Part shown: positions 58,314 through 64,000 of the stretch, in pieces
Position numbering within the stretch: the first letter of the stretch is position 1
Layout: each line of letters opens with the position of its first letter
NCBI GenBank assembly: GCA_964017155.1
Contig: OZ024861.1
Span: forward strand, 620,001-684,000
Direction: 5' to 3'
Length of the DNA stretch: 64,000 bases
Origin: Oasisia sp. SBJ-2009
Taxonomy: Eukaryota; Annelida; Polychaeta; Sabellida; Siboglinidae
Program-made: the position numbers and the translations under genes
Notes under the pieces: model-generated
Databases searched by the model: none
Seen by the model: the letters and a program-made list of their open reading frames with translations, nothing else
What the model was told of the DNA's origin: nothing

Positions 58314-58393
58314 ACACTTGCGGGCGCGTACCTTCACGCGCACTCTCTCATAAAAGCACGTATACTCTCAATTGTTTTCAGTATTTCACTATT
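58314..58393 (+). repeat. Inter-palindrome spacer (example monomer)
   Basis: This 80 bp segment joins one palindrome to the next. I see four main spacer forms in the array: ACTTGCGGGCGCGTACC followed by CTCTCTC; GCGGCGCGTACC followed by CTGTCTC or CTGACTC; CTAGACTTGCGGGCTCGTACC; and CTAGACTTGCCGGCTGGTACC. They differ by single-base and short changes and are shuffled among monomer types. The first two forms keep a perfect short hairpin, and the last two break it. Confidence 0.9.
58324..58341 (+). repeat. Short hairpin in the spacer, GCGCGT/ACGCGC
   Basis: Perfect six-base inverted repeat with loop ACCTTC, inside the spacer that lies on the second dyad axis of the array. It is intact in spacers with GGCGCGTACC or GCGCGTACC. 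Spacers with GGGCTCGTACC or CCGGCTGGTACC have lost the left arm, so it is not strictly maintained. Confidence 0.5.
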
Positions 58394-58896
58394 TGGCACT
58401 TATGTACAAGTCGGACCCACCTCAATGTTGCTATTATATCAGTATTTTGGCCAACATTTGATACTTGATTAAATTAATTCTTTCAATTATAATCACCTTG
58501 CGCGTATTTATGTTTTATAAACAGCGCGTCTTGGCAAACTTTTGAGGTCGAAAAGACAGCGCGATTTGTGCCAGTCGCAAGCGCAGCGGTGCATGTTATT
58601 CCGCTGAGCATACGAAATGAGCGATAAACAATTTGTTTATGCCGACCGCGCTGTCTTTTCGACCTCAAAAGTCTGCTAAGACGCGCTGTATATAAAACAT
58701 AAATATGCGCAAGATGATTATAATTGATAGAATTAACAAAATCAAGTATCAAATGTTGGCAAAGATACAGTTACAATACCAAAATTGAGGTGGGCCCGAC
58801 TTCTACATAAGTGCCAACACTTGCGGGCGCGTACCTTCACGCGCACTCTCTCATAAAAGCACGTATACTCTCAATTGTTTTCAGTATTTCATTATT

Positions 58897-60406
58897 TGGC
58901 ACTTATGTACAAGTCGGACCCACCTCAATGTTGCTATTATATCAGTATTTTTGCCAACATTTGATACTTGATTAAATTAATTCATTCAATTATAATCATC
59001 TTGCGCGTATCTATGTTTTATAAACAGCGCGTCTTGGCAAACTTTTGAGGTCGAAAAGACAGCGCGATTTGTGCCAGTCGCAAGCGCAGCGGTGCATGTT
59101 ACTACGCTGAGCATACGAAATGAGCGATAAACAGTTTGTTTATGCCGACCGCGCTGTCTTTTCGACCTCAAAAGTCTGCTAAGACGCGCTGTATATAAAA
59201 CATAAATATGCGCAAGATGATTATAACTGTTAGAATTAACAAAATCAAGTATCAAATGTTGACAAAGATACAGTTATAATACCAAAATTGAGGTGGGCCC
59301 GACTTGTACATAAATGCCTAGACTTGCGGGCTCGTACCTTCACGCGCACTCTCTCATAAAAGCACGTATACTCTCAATTTGTTTTCAGTATTTCACTATT
59401 TGGCACTTATGTACAAGTCGGACCCACCTCAATGTTGCTATTATATCAGTATTTTTGTCAACATTTGATACTTGATTAAATTAATTCATTCAATTATAAT
59501 CATCTTGCGCGTATTTATGTTTTATAAACAGCCCGTCTTGGCAAACTTTTGAGGTCGAAAAGACAGCGCGATTTGTGCCCGTCGCAAGCGCAGCGGTGCA
59601 TGTTATTCCGCTGAGCATACGAAATGAGCGATAAACAGTTTGTTTATGCCGACCGCGCTGTCTTTTCGACCTCAAAAGTCTGCTAAGACGCGCTGTATAT
59701 AAAACATAAATATGCGCAAGATGATTATAATTGATAGAATTAACAAAATCAAGTATCAAATGTTGGCAAAGATACAGTTATAATACCAAAATTGAGGTGG
59801 GCCCGACTTGTACATAAGTGCCAACACTTGCGGGCGCGTACCTTCACGCGCACTCTCTCATAAAAGCACGTATACTCTCAATTGTTTTCAGTATTTCACT
59901 ATTTGGCACTTATGTACAAGTCGGACCCACCTCAATGTTGCTATTATATCAGTATTTTGGCCAACATTTGATACTTGATTAAATTAATTCTTTCAATTAT
60001 AATCACCTTGCGCGTATTTATGTTTTATAAACAGCGCGTCTTGGCAAACTTTTGAGGTCGAAAAGACAGCGCGATTTGTGCCAGTCGCAAGCGCAGCGGT
60101 GCATGTTATTCCGCTGAGCATACGAAATGAGCGATAAACAATTTGTTTATGCCGACCGCGCTGTCTTTTCGACCTCAAAAGTCTGCTAAGACGCGCTGTA
60201 TATAAAACATAAATATGCGCAAGATGATTATAATTGATAGAATTAACAAAATCAAGTATCAAATGTTGGCAAAGATACAGTTATAATACCAAAATTGAGG
60301 TGGGCCCGACTTCTACATAAGTGCCAACACTTGCGGGCGCGTACCTTCACGCGCACTCTCTCATAAAAGCACGTATACTCTCAATTGTTTTCAGTATTTC
60401 ATTATT
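58897..60406. repeat. Three-monomer derivative J-N-O
   Basis: This block of about 1,510 bp has J followed directly by N and O, so K, L and M of the six-monomer unit are missing. The J monomer's own spacer is CTAGACTTGCGGGCTCG, unlike the J at 55876, which has GGGCGCG. The deletion is in register with the monomer, as expected from unequal exchange. Confidence 0.75.
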
Positions 60407-63400
60407 TGGCACTGATGTACAAGTCGGACCCACCTCAATGTTGCTATTATATCAGTATTTTTGCCAACATTTGATACTTGATTAAATTAATTCATTCAAT
60501 TATAATCATCTTGCGCGTATCTATGTTTTATAAACAGCGCGTCTTGGCAAACTTTTGAGGTCGAAAAGACAGCGCGATTTGTGCCAGTCGCAAGCGCAGC
60601 GGTGCATGTTACTACGCTGAGCATACGAAATGAGCGATAAACAGTTTGTTTATGCCGACCGCGCTGTCTTTTCGACCTCAAAAGTCTGCTAAGACGCGCT
60701 GTATATAAAACATAAATATGCGCAAGATGATTATAACTGATAGAATTAACAAAATCAAGTATCAAATGTTGACAAAGATACAGTTATAATACCAAAATTG
60801 AGGTGGGCCCGACTTGTACATAAATGCCTAGACTTGCGGGCTCGTACCTTCACGCGCACTCTCTCATAAAAGCACGTATACTCTCAATTTGTTTTCAGTA
60901 TTTCACTATTTGGCACTTATGTACAAGTCGGACCCACCTCAATGTTGCTATGATATCAGTATTTTTGTCAACATTTGATACTTGATTAAATTAATTCATT
61001 CAATTACAATCATCTTGCGCGTATTTATGTTTTATAAACAGCGCGTCTTGGCAAACTTTCGAGGTCGAAAAAAACAGCGCGATTTGTGCCAGTCGCAAGC
61101 GCAGCGGTGCATGTTATTCCGCTGAGCATACGAAATGAGCGATAAACAGTTTGTTTATGCCGACCGCGCTGTCTTTTCGACCTCAAAAGTCTGCTAAGAC
61201 GCGCTGTATATAAAACATAAATATGCGCAAGATGATTATAATTGATAGAATTAACAAAATCAAGTATCAAATGTTGACAAAGATACAGTTATAATACCAA
61301 AATTGAGGTGGGCCCGATTTGTACATAAATGCCTAGACTTGCGGGCGCGTACCTTCACGCGCACTCTCTCATAAAAGCACGTATACTCTCAATTTGTTTC
61401 CAGTATTTCACTATTTGGCACTTATGTACAAGTCGGACCCACCTCAATGTTGCTATTATATCAGTATTTTTGTCAACATTTGATACTTGATTAAATTAAG
61501 TCATTCAATTTTAATCATCTTGCGCGTATTTATGTTTTATAAACAGCGCGTCTTGGCAAACTTTTGAGGTCGAAAAGACAGCGCGATTTGTGCCAGTCGC
61601 AAGCGCAGCGGTGCATGTTATTCCGCTGAGTATACGAAATGAGCGATAAACAGTTTGTTTATGCCGACCGCGCTGTCTTTTCGACCTCAAAAGTCTGCTA
61701 AGACGCGCTGTATATAAAACATAAATATGCGCAAGATGATTATAATTGATAGAATTAACAAAATCAAGTATCAAATGTTGGCAAAGATACAATTATAATA
61801 CCAAAATTGAGGTGGGCCCGACTTGTACATAAGTGCCAACACTTGCGGGCGCGTACCTTCACGCGCACTCTCTCATAAAAGCACGTATACTCTCAATTGT
61901 TTTCAGTATTTCACTATTTGGCACTTATGTACAAGTCGGACCCACCTCAATGTTGCTATTATATCAGTATTTTTGCCAACATGTGATACTTGATTAAATT
62001 AATTCTTTCAATTATAATCACCTTGCGCGTATTTATGTTTTATAAACAGCGCGTCTTGGCAAACTTTTGAGGTCGAAAAGACAGCGCGATTTGTTCCAGT
62101 CGCAAGAGCAGCGGTGCATGTTACTGCGCTGAGCGTATGAAATGAGCGATAAACAGTTTCTTTATGCTGACCGAGCTGTCTTTTCGACCTCAAAAGTCTG
62201 CTAAGACGCGCTGTATATAAAACATAAATATGCGCAAGATGATTATAATTGATAAAATTAACAAAATCAAGTATCAAATGTTGACAAAGATACAGTTATA
62301 ATACCAAAATTGAGGTGGGCCCGACTTGTACATAAGTGCCAACACTTGCGGCGCGTACCTTCACGCGCACTGTCTCATAAAAGCACGTATACTATCAATT
62401 GTTTTCAGTATTTCACTATTTGGCCTTATGTACAAGTCGGACCCACCTCAATGTTGCTATGATATCAGTATATTTGTCAACATGTGATACTTGATTAAAT
62501 TAATTCATTCAATTATAATCATCTTGCGCGTATTTATGTTTTATAAACAGCGCGTCTTGGCAAACTTTTGAGGTCGAAAAGACAGCGCGGTTTGTGCCAG
62601 TCGCAAGCGCAGCGGTGCATGTTATTCCGCTGAGCATACGAAATGAGCGATAAACAGTTTGTTTATGCCGACCGCGCTGTCTTTTCAACCTCAAAAGTCT
62701 GCTAAGACGCGCTGCATATAAAACATAAATATGCGCAAGATGATTATAATTGATAGAATTAACAAAATCAAGTATCAAATGTTGGCAAAGATACAGTTAT
62801 AATACCAAAATTGAGGTGGGCCCGATTTGTACGTTAATGCCTAGACTTGCGGGCGCGTACCTTCACGCGCACTCTCTCATAAAAGCACGTATACTCTCAA
62901 TTTGTTTTCAGTATTTCACTATTTGGCACTTATGTACAAGTCGGACCCACCTCAATGTTGCTATTATATCAGTATTTTTGTCAACATTTGATACTTGATT
63001 AAATTAATTCATTCAATTATAATCATCTTGCGCGTATTTATGTTTTATAAACAGCCCGTCTTGGCAAACTTTTGAGGTCGAAAAGACAGCGCGATTTGTG
63101 CCCGTCGCAAGCGCAGCGGTGCATGTTATTCCGCTGAGCATACGAAATGAGCGATAAACAGTTTGTTTATGCCGACCGCGCTGTCTTTTCGACCTCAAAA
63201 GTCTGCTAAGACGCGCTGTATATAAAACATAAATATGCGCAAGATGATTATAATTGATAGAATTAACAAAATCAAGTATCAAATGTTGGCAAAGATACAG
63301 TTATAATACCAAAATTGAGGTGGGCCCGACTTGTACATAAGTGCCAACACTTGCGGGCGCGTACCTTCACGCGCACTCTCTCATAAAAGCACGTATACTC

Positions 63401-63929
63401 TCAATTGTTTTCAGTATTTCACTATTTGGCACTTATGTACAAGTCGGACCCACCTCAATGTTGCTATTATATAAGTATTTTGGCCAACATTTGATACTTG
63501 ATTAAATTAATTCTTTCAATTATAATCACCTTGCGCGTATTTATGTTTTATAAACAGCGCGTCTTGGCAAACTTTTGAGGTCGAAAAGACAGCGCGATTT
63601 GTGCCAGTCGCAAGCGCAGCGGTGCATGTTATTCCGCTGAGCATACGAAATGAGCGATAAACAATTTGTTTATGCCGACCGCGCTGTCTTTTCGACCTCA
63701 AAAGTCTGCTAAGACGCGCTGTATATAAAACATAAATATGCGCAAGATGATTATAATTGATAGAATTAACAAAATCAAGTATCAAATGTTGGCAAAGATA
63801 CAGTTATAATACCAAAATTGAGGTGGGCCCGACTTCTACATAAGTGCCAACACTTGCGGGCGCGTACCTTCACGCGCACTCTCTCATAAAAGCACGTATA
63901 CTCTCAATTTGTTTTCAGTATTTCACTAT
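60407..63929. repeat. Seven-monomer derivative J-K-L-X-M-N-O
   Basis: The J-O order is interrupted by one extra monomer, X, starting near 61919. X has a C/H-like loop (AGAGCAGCGG, GAGCGTATG) and private changes such as TTTGTTCCAGTCG, CAGTTTCTTTATGCTGACCGAG and GATAAAATTAAC, so it comes from the other family or from an older monomer. It is the most divergent single monomer I noticed. Confidence 0.7.
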
Positions 63930-64000
63930 TTGGCACTTATGTACAAGTCGGACCCACCTCAATGTTGCTATGATATCAGTATTTTTGTCAACATTTGATA

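Larger units (their letters stand above)
57891..58393 (+). repeat. Worked example of one monomer (type N)
   Basis: This 503 bp unit shows the plan shared by the array: left arm 57891-58060, loop 58061-58143, right arm 58144-58313, spacer 58314-58393, then the next left arm begins at 58394 with TGGCACTTAT. Folding the two arms together leaves 17 mismatches in 170 positions and needs no gap. The arms are AT-rich (about 35% GC), while the loop (about 49%) and spacer (about 44%) are richer in GC. The choice of where the unit starts is arbitrary. I placed it at the outer end of the left arm because the inverted symmetry stops there. Confidence 0.95.
1..64000. repeat. 503-bp satellite array filling the window
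   Basis: The same unit recurs head to tail from the first to the last base. I followed 127 monomer positions whose spacing is 502-504 bp, mean 503.0 bp. The recurring landmarks are TGAGGTCGAAAAGACA in one arm, its complement TGTCTTTTCGACCTCA in the other, and CCTTCACGCGCAC in the spacer. No stretch outside the repeat is present, so neither end of the array lies in the window. Base composition is uniform, about 39% GC by hand count of one monomer. Neighbouring monomers differ by a few percent, and many distant ones are identical over hundreds of bases, which is the pattern of recent homogenisation. The role is unknown. Satellites of this size usually lie in centromeric or pericentromeric heterochromatin, but nothing here proves a location. 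Confidence 0.98.
55373..64000. repeat. Array domain 6, J-O monomer family
   Basis: From here to the end the A-I types are replaced by another set: J (CGTATCTATG, TTACTACGCTG), K (AACTTTCGAGG and GAAAAAAACAG), L (TAAGTCATTCAATTTTAATC), M (TTTTCAACCTC, GGCCTTATG before it), N (GCCCGTCTTGG, GTGCCCGTCGC) and O (AAACAATTTG). Order: O', J K L M N O, J N O, J K L X M N O, then a partial monomer. The full six-monomer unit is 55876-58896, 3,021 bp. Confidence 0.8.

Noticed and set aside
57890..58314. The palindrome as a MITE or foldback transposon
   Set aside because: A 423 bp inverted-repeat element is a reasonable ancestor, but I see no target-site duplication at its ends, no empty site, and the spacer always repeats with it. 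The present unit is a tandem satellite. An isolated genomic copy with target duplications would reopen this.
57891..58393. Half-period spacing of the two dyad axes (251.5 bp) as a meaningful constant
   Set aside because: Any tandem repeat of an inverted pair has its two symmetry axes exactly half a period apart, so this follows from geometry.
58061..58393. Loop and spacer as diverged copies of one another
   Set aside because: Their lengths are close (83 and 80 bp), but I found no convincing direct or inverted similarity by eye.
139..63785. More than a hundred short reading frames on both strands as real genes
   Set aside because: They are the same few frames repeated once per monomer. Most open with TTG and have no ATG, the plus-strand frames starting with MRWARLV among them. 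Variation mostly changes amino acids, and some copies are broken. No known domain is visible.
1..64000. CRISPR array
   Set aside because: The period is about 503 bp and the whole unit is repeated. There are no short conserved repeats with unique spacers between them and no cas-like genes.
1..64000. Centromere identity of the array
   Set aside because: Size, homogeneity and higher-order structure fit centromeric satellite, but they fit pericentromeric or B-chromosome satellite as well. Sequence alone cannot decide; CENP-A profiling would.
1..64000. Assembly collapse or artificial duplication as the explanation of the whole pattern
   Set aside because: Monomers carry many different private changes in a non-periodic order, and block lengths vary, which simple assembly duplication would not give. 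Individual junctions, especially the 36.7 kb pair, still deserve a read-level check.

Overview
The whole 64 kb window is one uninterrupted tandem array of a satellite DNA. The monomer is about 503 bp. I counted 127 monomer positions; 126 consecutive intervals span 63,377 bp, a mean of 503.0 bp, and individual units are 502-504 bp. I see no unique sequence, no convincing gene, no RNA gene, no transposon and no CRISPR array. A homogeneous satellite on this scale means a eukaryotic nuclear genome, probably pericentromeric, centromeric or other heterochromatin. The species cannot be read from the sequence. Two things lean towards an invertebrate, perhaps an insect: CpG is not depleted (about 28 CpG per monomer at about 39% GC), and the monomer is built from two inverted halves, as described for tenebrionid beetle satellites. 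This is a weak inference.

Monomer plan (worked example 57891-58393): left arm of 170 bp, loop of 83 bp, right arm of 170 bp, spacer of 80 bp. The right arm is the reverse complement of the left arm with no gaps and 17 mismatches, so about 90% identity. Each monomer is therefore a near-complete palindrome, and the array alternates between two dyad axes. Smaller palindromes sit in the loop and in the spacer. Outward-facing TATA-like motifs sit at equivalent places in the two arms.

Monomer types. I sorted monomers by diagnostic bases: A (GCGGTTTGTG loop entry, TTATTCCGCTG), E (as A with TTAATAAAATC), B (ATCAATTATC), C (AGAGCAGCGG loop, CATTTATAAT, GAGGAGGG), C' (a C close variant found in the right half), D (ATTATGATCATC, GAGATGGG), D' (D with TTATAAGTAATAG), F (AGACAACGCG, GCACCGGTGC), G (TTTAATAAAC, GATCAACAG), H (TTTAATAAAC, AAATAAGCG), I (as G with GCGATGTATAT and CAGTTTTAAT), Q and F' (rare variants of C and F), and a separate set J-O at the right end.

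Layout. 1-11114: mixed order with a tandem ABCD four-monomer duplication. 11115-27209: a seven-monomer higher-order repeat ABCDEFG of 3,520 bp, with expanded and shrunken derivatives. 27210-40792: C'D'A trimers mixed with H-I-A units. 40793-45317: part of a second copy of the 1-8.6 kb segment, about 36.7 kb away. 45318-55372: C'D'A combined with other types in a roughly 3,016 bp six-monomer unit. 55373-64000: an abrupt change to the J-O family, arranged as a 3,021 bp six-monomer unit with a three-monomer and a seven-monomer derivative. The window reads as a record of unequal exchange and gene conversion. Open reading frames recur once per monomer only because the monomer recurs.
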